Assembly: GCA_002104945.1 (NCBI GenBank)
Contig: MCFH01000005.1
Span: 186,001 to 250,000 of the forward strand
DNA from: Piromyces finnis
Lineage: Eukaryota; Neocallimastigomycota; Neocallimastigomycetes; Neocallimastigales; Neocallimastigaceae
Length of the DNA stretch: 64,000 nt
Direction: 5' to 3'
In this document: one piece after another, positions 31,595-49,617 of the stretch
Position numbering within the stretch: the stretch's first letter is position 1
Layout of the letters: each line of letters starts with the position of its first letter
Notes under the pieces: generated by a model
What the model was told of the DNA's origin: nothing
The model's input: only the letters and a program-made list of their open reading frames with translations
Database searches by the model: none
Program-made: the position numbers and the translations under genes

Positions 31595-34139
31595 TTAATA
31601 CAGTATAGTTGAATTGCAAAGTTCATTATTTAAAGAAATAAACCTAAGAATAGATTTAACATTTGGATTATGTATATGAATACCTTCTTTAATTTTGAAA
31701 TATGAATAACAATTAATATTACAAAATAATTGATAACACTTTTCTAATTTGCCTTTTAAATTTATTTTACTAATAAAGTTTTTTAGACAATAATCAATTA
31801 TTATCAATTGTCCTTTATCAATAGCTACGTTTAATATAGAGTCACTAATGTCTTTAATATTAACATTAAATTTTAATGACAGAAGTTTAAGGATATTTAA
31901 ATACCCATTTTTTGTGGCCCCCAATATTGCTTTATTATTTTGAGAAAAAATATTTATTTTATTATAATTCTTCTTGTCTATCGTTAATAAAAATTCTACT
32001 ATATCATAATTTCCATTCTCTGCAGCGCATATAAATGCATTATCTATATTATCAATTGAATTATAATCATTTAAATGAAATAAAAATTTCACTACATCTA
32101 AGCAATTATTTTGACATGCATAAATCAAAGCTAAATTATTTCTTGCTATTGGGTTTACACATTTATTTTCTGATAATAATTTTACAATTTCTATATGGTC
32201 ATACTTGCAAGCTAAAATAAAAGCCATATTATCTTGATCATTAACTTTAACAGATTCTTGATTAATCAAAAATTTTACTAAATTATAATGACCATATTGA
32301 CACGCAAAAATAAAGGACATATTGTTATTATCATTAATTTTAACGTTTTTGCATGATAATAAAAGTTTAACAATATCTATATGACCTTCTTTCGATGCAT
32401 TATATAAAGCTTTACTATTACAAGCTGATGGATCAACATCTTTAAGTGTTAATAAATATTTAACTATATGATAATGACCATATTCTGAAGAAGTTATTAT
32501 TGGTTGATTATTATGTAATGAAGGAATTAAAGCCCTTTCCTCAATTAAATACTTTACATATTTTAATTGACCATATTTACAAGCATAAATTAATATTTCT
32601 CCATCCATATAATCAGGATCAGCTTTTCCGGATTTTAAAAGAATATTAACAATATCAAAATAGCCACCATACGATGCATTAATCATTGCTTCATTATATC
32701 CGTTTTCTGGATTTAGAGATAATATATATTTAAATGATTCTATCCCTCCATTTTTTGTTGTTTTAATTAATGCATTATCTAATTGTAAATTAATTATATT
32801 ATTATTTAGCTTTTCAATTATCCATTGTAATATATCTAAATGATTATTCATCGCTGCTAGTAAAAAAAGATTATTTAAAATTGAAATATTTGAGTACTGT
32901 AATTTAAAAATATAATCTAAAATTTCCAATTGACCATAATATGTAGCCCAAATCATTTGTTTCTCATAATTATTCATATTATTAACGTCTTTATATTTTA
33001 ATAAAATTTTATATGTTTCTAAATCATGTGATGCTGCTGAACATAAAATTGTATTGAAATCCATATTTTTATTTATACATTGGAAATTTAATAAATATTT
33101 TACTACTAAAAAATGCTTATTTATTGCAGCTGATATGCAGGCCTGATTATATTGTTGTTGATTTGGTATAACGTTAAGTTCTTCAATTATATATTTAACA
33201 ATATGAAGATGACCATTAGCTGCAGAATAAATAAATGCATCATTTTCTTGAGCAGAAATATCTACGTTTTTAAATTTTAATAAATACTTTAATATTTCTA
33301 AATGGCCATTATATGCCGCATCAATGATAGGTTGATTATTCTGAGCATATGCTTCTACTTCATTATAGGTTAATAAAAATTTTACTAACTCAAGATTCCC
33401 ACTTGCTGCTGCTGAAATTATACACCAATTGTTTTGAGCATGAGGTGTAACATCTGGAAATGAAAGTAAAAACTTTACAATTTCTAAATGACCATTATAT
33501 GACGCCCATAATAATGGTAAGTTATCTTGAATACTTGGTTTAATATTATATTCTTCTGGCAATCTTAATAAATATTTAACGATTTCTAAATGACCATTAA
33601 TAACAGAAACCATAAAAGCTTTACTTTGTTGAACTGTTAAATCAAGAAATGTTCTAATTTTTCAAAATTAATATTAATATTTTAATTTTATTATAATTTA
33701 AGTTTAGTTTTATAATATAGTATCTTACCTATTATTCTTTTTTAATTTTTCATTTATTTCAATTAAATATTTTACAATTTCAATATGACCATATTTGCAT
33801 GCTTCAATAAAAACATTATTATAATTATTATTTAATAATTCAATATCACATTGATTATTAATAATATCTTTAATATCGCTAAGAAATCCATACCGAGCTA
33901 AATGACATACTATTATATTATCATATATATCAGTTTTAACCCATTTATATTTTATTAAAATTGGAATACAATTAGGATTAAGATTTATTAAGTCTAATAC
34001 AAATTCTAATGAATAATTAAAGTTATAATGAGTATTATAATGATTTTTAATATATCCACAATTATTTATTAAATATTGTGAAAAATTAAATAAAGATATT
34101 TTATATAAATGAAATTCTTTATCTTTTTTTAATAATAAG

Positions 34140-34204
<65 letters not shown>

Positions 34205-34432
34205 TGAGAAAAGTGATGTTATAGGAACATAAATTGGAATTACAGATAATTGCTTCTTTTTCAAAATATAATATTCTATAAAATTTTGTATGTGTTTTTC
34301 GTAATAGGAAATATTTTTATAGAAAAACTTATTGGTTTGTCGTAAGCACGCTATATCTGAATTAGATAGATTAATACATACTTTATCAACAATATATAAT
34401 ACCGAAAACACTTTATTACATAAATTTGACAT
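31595..34432 (-). CDS. large ankyrin-repeat protein
   Basis: Two exons (34432-33729 and 33653-31595) join in frame to 2763 nt and 920 aa. The N-terminal 60 residues include LSNSDIACLRQTNKFFYKNI, which resembles the helical core of an F-box (weak). A poly-Asn tract of about 22 residues follows (34141-34204). From about residue 205 onward there are some twenty ankyrin-type units of the form NGHLEIVKYLL, for example KYGHIEIVKYLIEI, VINGHLEIVKYLLRL and YNGHLEIVKFLLSF. They continue almost to the C-terminus. No membrane segment or catalytic domain is seen. The likely role is protein-protein binding, perhaps as a substrate adaptor if the F-box-like part is real. The partner is unknown. Confidence 0.88.
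34141..34204 (-). repeat. coding (AAT)n tract giving poly-Asn
   Basis: A trinucleotide run in the first exon of the ankyrin gene. It is in frame and has no splice-like ends that would repair a frame change, so here the repeat is best read as coding. Confidence 0.75.
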
Positions 34433-34748
34433 TTTAATTATTAAGTATTTCTACAAAACTATGGAAGAAATAAGTAAATCATAAAATACATATTTAAATA
34501 AGTAATTATTTTAATTTCACAAATTTTATATTAAAAATCAATAAATAATTATGCTATAAATTATAATATATATTTATAACAATAATAGTTAATTTATATA
34601 TTATCTTCTCACTTGATATACAAACTATAAATCTATTATTGAAAATTTAAACTTTATATATGTTTACCAACATCTTAAGATTTTATAAATTAATTATATA
34701 TTATCTATTAATTTAAATTTATTATAATCAATTATTTATAAAAAATAA
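34433..34748. other. divergent promoter region between the ankyrin and GH26 genes
   Basis: 316 bp of AT-rich sequence between two divergent start codons. No specific motif recognised. Confidence 0.5.
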
Positions 34749-36293
34749 ATGATTCTTCAAAAATATATATTTTTATTTTCTATTATTTTTATAAAAAATA
34801 TAATATCTGAAAAAATTATTACAGAAGCGGAAGACGGTAAATTGAATTCCAAATTAAGTATTTTTTCAAACACTAATGGTTATTCTGGTAAAGGTTATGT
34901 TGGAAAATTTGAAAATGATGACGATATTCTATGTGTTACAATGATAGCTCCAAGTAAAGGATTTTATAATATAAGTATATCATATTTAGCCAGTATGGGA
35001 ACTAAGACAAACGAAATTGTAATTAATAATATTGACTCAATTGAATATGAATTTCAAGAAAATAGTCATTTTGAAGAAGAGCATATAGGATCATATTTTT
35101 TAAATCAAGGAGAAAATACAATTGAATTTAGAAAATTATGGGGCTGGATGTTTGTTGATTATTTTGCAATTGAGAAAGTACCGGATGAAATTATGAAACT
35201 AGATTTTTCTAAACTTGATAAAAATTTAACAAATCCCAATGCTACTTCATCAGCAATTAAATTATATAATTTTTTGCTAGGCAATTATGGTAAAAGAATA
35301 ATATCAGGTCAAACAGGAAAAGCAGGAGAATTTGGTAACGAAGACATCAATCAAGAAATTGATCATATTTATAAATTAACGGGTAAAAAACCCGCTTTAT
35401 GGAATACTGATTTTATTTTTAAATCAAAAGATGTTAGAGATAGTTTCTCTACAGATGATTACATATTAAATGGTTTAAGTTGGTGGGAAAAATATAATGG
35501 AAAGGGTATTATGAGCATTCAATGGCATTGGAATGTGAAAGGACTAAATGATGATGTTTATTCTTTTTATGCTAAAAATACAACATTTAATATTGAACAA
35601 GCAGTAATTGAAAATACATGGGAATATAATAAAATAGTAGCAGATATAAATTATATTGCAAGCTTACTAAAAAAACTTCAAGATGTAAATATGCCAGTAA
35701 TATTTCGACCACTTCATGAAAATGATGGTGATTGGTTCTGGTGGGGTGGTTTAAAACATTCCAAAGCTTGTGCAAAGCTATGGAAATTACTATATAAAAA
35801 ATTGGTTAATGAGCATAAAATAAATAATCTTATATGGCTATGGAATGGTAAAATAGATAAAAATACACCAAAAGAATATATAGATTTAGTTGGAGTTGAT
35901 ATTTATTCAAATGTTCATGGAATATTTAGAAATCAATATTTAAAATATTTTGAATTCTTTGATTTCAAAAAAATGATTGTATTATCAGAAAATGGAAAAA
36001 TTCCAAACATTGATAAATGCGTAGAGCAAGATGTCTGGTGGGGTTATTTCATGACATGGAATCTTGAGTATATATTAACAGAAGAATATAACGAAAATGA
36101 TTTTATTAAAAATGTTTATAATAATAAGTATGTAATAACAATGGATGATTTACCATCCTTTAATGTTATGAATACAAATTCAAATAGTAATAATAATATT
36201 CAAGACAGTAACAATAATAATAATAATGAGGGTAAATATATTAATAATATTATAATTATTATTTTCCTTTTTTCAACAATGAAGTTTAATTAA
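34749..36293 (+). CDS. secreted CBM35-GH26 glycoside hydrolase (probable beta-mannanase)
   Basis: Single exon, 514 aa. Signal peptide (MILQKYIFLFSIIFIKNIIS). A CBM35-like beta-sandwich follows at residues 22-143, beginning with an ITEAEDGKL-type block and ending WGWMFVDYFAIEKV. A GH26 catalytic domain covers about 150-460. The acid/base glutamate is E324 in FRPLHENDGDWFWWGG and the nucleophile is E414 in VLSENGKIP, so both catalytic residues are present. GH26 enzymes cleave beta-1,4-mannan; some act on other beta-glucans, so the substrate is inferred. The C-terminus is an Asn/Ser-rich linker plus a hydrophobic tail (INNIIIIIFLFSTMKF), suggesting a GPI or membrane anchor. No dockerin is present, unlike many anaerobic-fungal cellulosome enzymes. 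No intron. Confidence 0.9.
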   Translation: MILQKYIFLFSIIFIKNIISEKIITEAEDGKLNSKLSIFSNTNGYSGKGYVGKFENDDDILCVTMIAPSKGFYNISISYLASMGTKTNEIVINNIDSIEYEFQENSHFEEEHIGSYFLNQGENTIEFRKLWGWMFVDYFAIEKVPDEIMKLDFSKLDKNLTNPNATSSAIKLYNFLLGNYGKRIISGQTGKAGEFGNEDINQEIDHIYKLTGKKPALWNTDFIFKSKDVRDSFSTDDYILNGLSWWEKYNGKGIMSIQWHWNVKGLNDDVYSFYAKNTTFNIEQAVIENTWEYNKIVADINYIASLLKKLQDVNMPVIFRPLHENDGDWFWWGGLKHSKACAKLWKLLYKKLVNEHKINNLIWLWNGKIDKNTPKEYIDLVGVDIYSNVHGIFRNQYLKYFEFFDFKKMIVLSENGKIPNIDKCVEQDVWWGYFMTWNLEYILTEEYNENDFIKNVYNNKYVITMDDLPSFNVMNTNSNSNNNIQDSNNNNNNEGKYINNIIIIIFLFSTMKFN

Positions 36294-36884
36294 AAAATAT
36301 AATATTTATTATTTATATGTTTATATAAATTATTAGATAATAAAAATAAAACAACTATAGAGTTTAACTCTGATGAAATTAATAGCTTCGTAATAAAGAA
36401 TCCAAACATATTCTCAATTATATTATCTCTAATCTTAACTACTAAATACTTTTTAATTTAGCATAAAAATTAAAAAAAAAAATATTGTAACTATAATGCT
36501 TGAAATGCTTTCTTAAAACTTTTATTTTTATTATTATTTTATTTGAAAATGTTAAAAATAGCTTTATTTGTATATCAAAAATATAATATAAATGAGTAAT
36601 AAGAGTTTAATGAGTTTTTTATATTAAAATATCAAAAAAATCTAATATTAAAAAGTAATAAATTAAGTATTAAAATAGTAATAAAGCCTATTTTGTAATT
36701 TATAAATATTTTTTTATTGTATATAATCAAAATTACCTTTATTATATATATTTTATACTATATTAGTTAACTTTATTAACTATAAAATTATAATAATTTA
36801 AAAAAAAAGAAAAAGAAAAAGAAAATAAAAAAAATACAAAAAAAAATTTAATAAAATATATTATATTTAAATATTAAATTAATT
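36294..36884. other. AT-rich intergenic region
   Basis: Between the GH26 stop and the M16 peptidase start. It contains A-rich runs (AAAGAAAAAGAAAAAGAAAA near 36807). No gene or RNA seen. Confidence 0.6.
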
Positions 36885-39800
36885 ATGAAAAAAAAGGAAT
36901 CAAGAAGCTATTTTAATGGTTTAGAAATTGAAAAACCATTTAATTGTAAAAAAAAATATAAAATTTCAACCTTAGAAAATGGATTGGAAGTTTTATTAAT
37001 ATCAGATAATGTAATATTTGACTGAAGATACCTTTTTTAACATATCTTAAAATTACGTTTTTTGTAACATTTATTTATATTCTCAAATTATATAGGAAAC
37101 AACTCAATCATCAGCAGCATTAAACATTTGTATAGGATCTGCATATGATCCAGAAAATATACCCGGATTGGCGCATTTCTGTGAACATTTACTTTTTATG
37201 GGAACAACAAAGGTTGAGATAAAGTTATATTTATAATAATATCATTATTAGAATATAAGTTATATAGAAATATCGTTAAATAATAAATCATTATACATAA
37301 ATAAATATTATAGTATCCTGAGGAAAACGAATATAATCAAGTAAGTGAAATATATATAAAGGAAATTTTTATAATAATTATCATATATTAATAATATAAA
37401 AAGTTTTTATCTCAAAATGGAGGATATTCAAATGCTTATACCACATTTAAAGAAACAAATTTTTTTTTTGAAATTAATAATGATTCATTGGAAGCATGTC
37501 TTGACAGATTTAGTCAATTCTTTATTTCACCATTGTTTGACGAAAGTTGTACAGAAAAAGAAATACTATCAGTTAATTCTGGTAAGTAAGTTTTGAGATT
37601 CTATTTAACTATTTTAATTTAATGTTAAAATATTAATTTATAAAAATAAAATACTTATATTAAAGAACATATGAATAATATTCAAACGGATTCTTGGAGA
37701 ATAACACAAATTGAAAAAAATTGTTCTAATCCAAATCATCCATATCATAAATTTTATACAGGTGGGAAAAATTATGACATCATATAATATTAATATTATA
37801 ATTAAAGAATAATTATAGTTATATAAAAGTTTATTATTAATAAATTAAAGGAAATTTTGAAACACTTAATATACCTGAAATAAGAAATAGCGTAATTAAA
37901 TTTTATAATAAATACTATTCATCAAATATAATGAAATTGGTAATTCTTGGAAATGGTTAATATATTTAAGTATATATATATATGTTATATGTATATATTA
38001 AAATAATAATACTCCTCTACCTTTAATATATATATAGAATCAATTGAAACATTATATAAATGGGCAAAAATATACTTTTCAAAAATTAAAAATAAAAATA
38101 TTAAGTTAGAAAATTTTATTGAACCACCTTTAACAAAAAATTATTTAATGGTATAAATAATATGTACATATTATAAAATCAAGGTTTTATATTCAATAAT
38201 TTTATATTTTATCGATAATAATATTAAAAGAAAGAAATATATATTAAACCAATCATGGATATATCATTGTTAATACTAATATTTCCAATTCCCAATACTG
38301 ACGAATATTACAAAGAAAAGGTATTATTATTTATAAAAAAAAAGTTGTTAGTAAATCAAAATAATAATATAATATTTTAATTTAATTATAGCCTTATCAT
38401 TACTTTACTCATCTAATCGGACATGAAGGAAAAGGTTCTATCATATCATTATTGAAATCTAAGGGTAGAATATTAGCATAATTATAACAAATAATTAAAT
38501 AATAATTCATTTATTAAATTTTAATACATTATTATAAAAAATTATATAGATTTAGCATATTCACTTGAAGTTGGTATAACAAATATTATAAATGAATATG
38601 ATAATTTCAAAATAGAAATTTCATTAACAGAAAAAGGATTATGTAATTAAATAAATATATTTAAAACTTTATAATATAGTATGAAAGTTAACTGTGTCAA
38701 TTATATATTTCTAAATTGCTAATTAATTATTTAGCAAATTACGAAGAGATTATAGAAATTGTTTTTCAATATTTTGAAATGTTAAAAAAAGAAGGAGTAC
38801 AAGAATGGATATATGATGAAGTAAAAAATAAAATACTATATATAATATAATAAAAATATATATTTTATTTAAACTATTATTATTATATTAAATTAATTAT
38901 TGTATTAGTTGGAAATAATGTCAAAATGTTCATTCTTATATGAAGATAAAGATCATAATGATTGTTTGGTAGCCTCATTATCATCAATAATGCAAATGAA
39001 TTATCCTAGACATCAGATTTTATCAGGACCATATATTATTAGGAATTTTAATGCTAAACTTATTGAGGATCTATTAAGTTATTTTTCATGTGAAAATTTT
39101 AGGTATTTATTAATAAATATTTATTCAAACTTACTTTTTTAAACAGATATATTATATATAAATATTGACATTTATATATGGAAAAATTTAAACCTTAAAG
39201 ATATATAGTTGTTAATCAGGATTTGGAATTAGACGAAACACTAATTGATAAATGGTATGGGACTGAATATAGTATTAAAAATATCCCATCAGATATTTTT
39301 AATAATTTTAAAGATATTAAAATAAATAATAAATTACATTTACCTGAGAAAAATAAATTTATTCCAGAAATAATTAATATTAAATATGAAATACCAAATA
39401 AAAATGTTGGTTCTTTATATCTATTAATAATTTATTTTCAATAACTATAAATTACTTATTGATATTATAAAATTAATAAATTATAGAGTAATATGGAACC
39501 TGAATTAATTATAAATAATGAGATCATTCGAATATTTTATAAAAAAGATGATCAATATAATAATCCAAAAACAAATATAACAATTTCATTTATTAGGTAT
39601 AATTTCAAAAATTTATAGTAATTAAATAAATTTTAATATAATAAATTAATAGGTATAAATATTTATGTAAATTAGTCCACAAATTGATATATCACCACTA
39701 AATCACTTAATGACAATGTAATAAAAATTAAAATTGATAATACTATAAAGATAATCAACTTAGTCTTTATATATAATCTTAAAATAACTAATATTTATTA

Positions 39801-42800
39801 AATTATTATAAACTAAAAAAAATAAAAAAAGAATATATGTTGGATTACTTGAAGAATCTATTAATGAAATGTCATATTACGCAAGCTTAGCAGGAATTTA
39901 TTATAATTTAACAAATGGTTTAACCTTATCAATATGTGGATATAATAATCATTTATTATATTATTTAGAAAAATTTTTTACAGCTATGATTTCATTAAAA
40001 TTTACTGATAAAGAATTTTATGATTTGAAAAATCAAGTAAATATATTAATGATAATTACTATTATAAAAGAAAAGTGAAATATTAATTTTTTTTTACTCA
40101 ATAAATTAACTTTCAACATCATTATATCAATAAATTAATAATAACAGTTAAAAGTTTCTTATCAAAATGCAAAATATTCAAGTTCAACGCAACATGCGCA
40201 CTCCTATTTATCATATCTTCTTTCAGATAATACATATCTCACAGAAGATTTATTAAAAGAAATTGATGGTATAGTGGAATTATTTAATATCAAATCATTT
40301 TAAAAAATATTATAACCAATATTATTAATATCCATAAAATAATAGATATTTTACCAATTCATATAATGAATTTTTATCCACAAATATTTTCACATTTGTT
40401 TATTGAAGGATTCATTCATGGAAGTCTATCAAAATCAGTAAAAATAATATTTATAAACTTTTATTTATATATCTATATTAAAAAATCTAAGAATAATAAT
40501 AATTATTATCTTTCAAAATAATAATTGAATTAAATAAAAGGAATCAAAAATAATAATTAACTCAATTGAAAAAATTTTCAATCCAAAGGCTTTATCTTTA
40601 TCAAAAAGATTACAAAATAGATGCATTAAACTTCCAGAAGGTTTTTATTTTTTATTCAAAATATTTATATTTATTATTTATTTTGTAATTAATATTTAAA
40701 TTTATTATAAAATATATAATGAAAGGTAAAAATTATATCTTAAACAAGCTCCATTGTGATAATGACAATCCAAATTCTGCTGTTCAATATTATATCGAAG
40801 TAAATATATAATAATAAATATTATATATATAAATACTGTTATATGTTTAAATATAAATTATTAAAATTAATATATATATATATATATATTATTAAAAGAT
40901 ATCAGAAAGAACAACACTTGATAAAAGAGCTATGATTTCTTTAATTGTCAATCTTTTAGATGAACCATGTTTTAATTATTTAAGAACTCAAGAGCAATTA
41001 GGTAATCTTCATAAAAACTAAATAAAATATTTTATTATTATACTAATATTTTTAATACTAATTAAAAAAATGAAAATATATACAGGATATATTGTAACAA
41101 GTGGAAGATGGAATATGTCTGTTACTTCTGGTATATATATACTTGTTCAGAGTGAAAGAAACTGTTTTGAAATTGAAAGTTATATTGAAAAATTCTTGTA
41201 CGAATTTAGAGTATGAACTTTAATAAATTTCTACATAGAAAATAAAATAAAATATTTAATAATATCAATCATAAACAAAGTTAATATATATATATTTAAT
41301 ATATTCAATAAATATTTATATTAATGTAAAAACAGGATTTAATTGTTAATATGGATGAAAAAGAATTTTATAATAATATTAAACTAACTATAGAAATGTT
41401 TCAGGAAAAACATAAGACATTAGAAGATGAACATTCATGGATATGGAATTTAATTTCATCTGGTTTTTATGAATTCAATATTCGTATATATTGTTTCTAT
41501 TCATATTATTTTCATTAATAAATTATTTGAATTATTTGATTTTATTTAAATAATATATCTAAAAATAATTTTTATTTCAATAATAATATATAGGCGAAAA
41601 GTATATTGAATATTTAAAAAAAATTGAAAAGGAAGATCTATTAAAATTTTATGACTACTATATATTACCATGTTATAGGTCAAATGGTGTTGGTATAATT
41701 AATAAAAGAAAGAAATTATCGATTCATATTTGTTCCCAAAAACAATTACTTATGAATGAAAATATATTAATAAATATTATATCCAAGATTGATTCTTATA
41801 TCAATAAAGAACAAAATAACCCAAAAGAAAAAGAAGATAAAAGCTTATTTAGTAATAATGAAATGGAATTAGAATTTTTAAATGTTGATAAAAGTCCTAT
41901 TGATACTGACATCGATCAACTTAATTCTTCTAAAAGTGATGATACTGATTTATTAAGTAATGATAAAAGTTCAATTAATGGAGATAATGACTTTTTAAGT
42001 TTCTCTGATAAGGAATTATCGCCACTAATAGAAAATTATCATAATTCAATACAGTCTAATGATAAAGAAATTAGTATTTCAAATGTGAATCCAATTAACA
42101 TTTCACAAGGTTTATTAATGACCCCTCCACTTTATAAATGTATGACAATGCCATCATTTTATCATAGTAAAAATTGGTGGAAAAAGAATGATATAAAAAC
42201 TTTAGATACTTTAGATAAAGTAGAAGATAATAATGATAATAATGTTGACACTCACCAAAGTAAATATGAAAATATAAAAATGTTCAAGACTTTTCATGAA
42301 GGGAAAATACCATGTAGAATATATAAAAGAGGTAATAGTATTTGTCTCGGGAATTATAATCAAGATAAAATCAATATGGGCTATAAAACATATATATCAA
42401 AATTAAAATCGTATCTTTTAAAAAATTCTTTACAATTAAATGATTCTATAATGTCTCTTTTTTCAGTAAATAAAAAAGTATATATTAAAAGAAAAAATAG
42501 TATGAAAATTGATAATATTATTTCACCATCTTTTAAAGAATCTTTATCAGAGTTTTACACTCCAAATATTATTCAGGAGAGTATACAACAAAAAGAATTC
42601 TTGAATGACATTAATAATTATAAAACCGAATTTAATTGGACTATCAATAAATATATTAAAAGTTTTTCAGGTTTAAAATTAAATAAAACTCAGAAAGCTC
42701 TTAAAAACCAGGCATATGAATCCATTTCTGAAATGCTGAATGAATTAGAAACATTATCAGATTTTATATCCTTTATTAATAATATTACTATATCTATTAA

Positions 42801-43338
42801 TAATATTAAAAATATGACTAATATTAAAAATGAATTTTTGATAAAAAACTTAGTTTATGAATTAGAACAAATAATGGATATAGCCAAATTACTATTTAAA
42901 CAATATCACCCTGGAAGTAATAGTAATCTAATAAATAATGAAATAACTAAATATTCTTGCCATATTGTAAATGATGATATTCAAAATTTAATTAAAAAAG
43001 TATTAGATGAGTATCAAAATTATACTTCATCAACAATATCAGATATTGATTCTCATTATAATCCAGTAAATAATTTAATCACAAACAAACAAAATAATAG
43101 CAATGATTATGAATCTCTTCAGAAACAATATAATGAAAATAATAATGAAAATTCCATAGATGAAATTACTAAAAAATTTGTTTTTGAAAAGAAACAATTT
43201 GAAATAATGAAATATATTAAAATTCTTAAAGATAATAATATTATAATTGAAAACATGGATAAATTTAAATGTAATCAGGTATTAAGCAGAGCTCCATTAC
43301 CTGTAAATTCTTTTACAAATATTTATTCTTCGGAATAA
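36885..43338 (+). CDS. M16A metallopeptidase (insulysin/Ste23-like) with a large C-terminal insertion
   Basis: Zinc peptidase of the insulin-degrading-enzyme family, normally a cytosolic or organellar degrader of peptides. About 18 short exons, then one long last exon. The inverted zinc motif HFCEH is in [17 protein letters not shown]. The third ligand region is [20 protein letters not shown], followed by [12 protein letters not shown] and [18 protein letters not shown]. Later domains end at [12 protein letters not shown] and [10 protein letters not shown]. The reading frame then runs on for about 465 residues rich in Asn, Ser, Asp and Lys with no recognisable domain. It finishes with [20 protein letters not shown] and PVNSF, which resembles the final segment of fungal Ste23. 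The extra segment therefore looks inserted before the last strand, not simply appended. Confidence 0.85.
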
Positions 43339-43626
43339 ATTTTACATAATTTTTAATTCTATAATAAAAATAAAAATTATATATTAAAATAATAAACTTT
43401 AAATTCTTAAATTTAATTAACAAAATTTTGAAAATTTTTATGAAATAATTATTTTTACTAATTTTTTTACTAATATCATGTTATAAATATTTAAAAATAT
43501 TTTATTTAAGCATATATAAAAAATAAATATTATAAAAAAATACTGAAAAAATATTTATACATAAATAATTTGTTGAAGAAAATTATTACTTTCTAATATT
43601 TTAAATATAAAAATAATATAATTAAT

Positions 43627-48009
<4,383 letters not shown>

Positions 48010-49617
48010 ATATACTTTTATTTTGTTATTTCTTAATAAGTAGTAACTCGATGTAATAAAAGAATGTTATTATAATGTAATTATGTATAATAAAGTCGAA
48101 TTTTAATGAGGAATTTTAAACAATTTATGAAAATAAGACGTGTTATAATAATTATTAAAAATAAAATAAAATAAAATAAAATAAAATAAAATAAAATAAA
48201 ATAAAATAAAATAAAATAAAATAAAATAAAATAAAATAAAATAAAATAAAATAAAATAAAATAAAATAAAATAAAATAAAATAAAATAAAAAAGATGGTA
48301 AATAATATAGATTTTTATAATTAAATTATAGTTTTTTTGACAAAATATTCTAATTATGATATTTTAATGTATAATTTAAATGAAAATTCTTTATTTTTTT
48401 CAATAATAGTTTAAATTAAAATTTTCTAATCAACAATAATTTTTTTCCATTTTCATATTTATTTTGTTAATGTATTTTTAAAAGGTTTAATTTATAAATT
48501 AATTGATTTTCATTAATATTTAAATTACTTTAATTAAATATAATATATTAATTAACAGATATTATATATTTAATAAAAATAGTATATTACTTATTTAAAT
48601 TATAGACTATATTCTTATATATATTTAAGTAAAGACTTTTACATTAAATTATATAATGCATAATACAAATAAATGCTTTTATATTTATTATCAACTTTTA
48701 TAAAATAATAATATTTGCATATAGGATAATACTAAATTTTTACGTAATTTTAATATTAATATTAATAAATTGAAATTTTCAATTATTGTAATAGAAAAAT
48801 TAAAAGAATATTAAAATTGATATTATTAATATTTTTAATTGACAATAATATATATAAATATGAAAAAAAGAAGAAAAAAATAATATAATAATTTTTAATA
48901 TACATTAGAAACTTTATTTAATAATGACTTATATATTAAAAAAGGTAAAATATCACATTTTTTCTATTTTGATAATTTAATTTATTGATAGTAAAACAAA
49001 CAAAAAAAAAACATACACAAGAATTTAATTAAAATATTAATTTATAATATATTAATAACAGTTTTGTTGAATGTTATACGACAATATTTTATCTGTGTAA
49101 CAAATATATTCATTTTTATAATTAATAAAATTTTATTGTTAAAAACATTAATTTTTAATATGGGTATAGGAGATTATATAATCAAAATAGGGTTAAGTTA
49201 GTAAATACATTAAATCATATATGAAAAATAATAATTTAATATATGATACAATAATACAATATTAAATATATTGTTCAATTATTCTTTTAATATATTGATA
49301 TTTACTAATTAATTACTGAGCTATATGATTTTTCATATAAAAGAGTCTATTTTTTCTTTTTGTAATAATAAAATATTTTCTTTTTATATTTTTTTATAAT
49401 ATTTTTATAAACTTAAATAGTTATAAAAATATATTAAAACTATATTTTTAATAGATAGTATTTTAAATCACTAGCAAGCCTTGTGAATTAATAATAAAAA
49501 AATTCTTGAAGAATTTTTAAAATAATTATTCAGATATTAATATTGATTTTTAAGAAATTATTAGCATACTTATAGAAAAGTTAAAAAGTTAATTCCAAAA
49601 AAAAAAAATAAACGCCA
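48010..49617. other. AT-rich intergenic region upstream of the repeat-protein gene
   Basis: 1.6 kb without a gene. It includes an (AAAAT)n tract at 48157-48291 and otherwise A/T-rich low complexity. The part just upstream of 49618 should be the repeat-protein promoter; no motif can be named. Confidence 0.6.
48157..48291 (+). repeat. (AAAAT)n pentanucleotide array, about 27 units
   Basis: Near-perfect tandem repetition of a 5-bp unit over about 135 bp, in non-coding DNA 150 bp past the OSCP1 stop. Confidence 0.95.

Noticed and set aside
34141-34204. Intron made of AAT repeat in the ankyrin gene
   Set aside because: The frame is the same on both sides and no donor/acceptor pair is needed, so coding poly-Asn is simpler.
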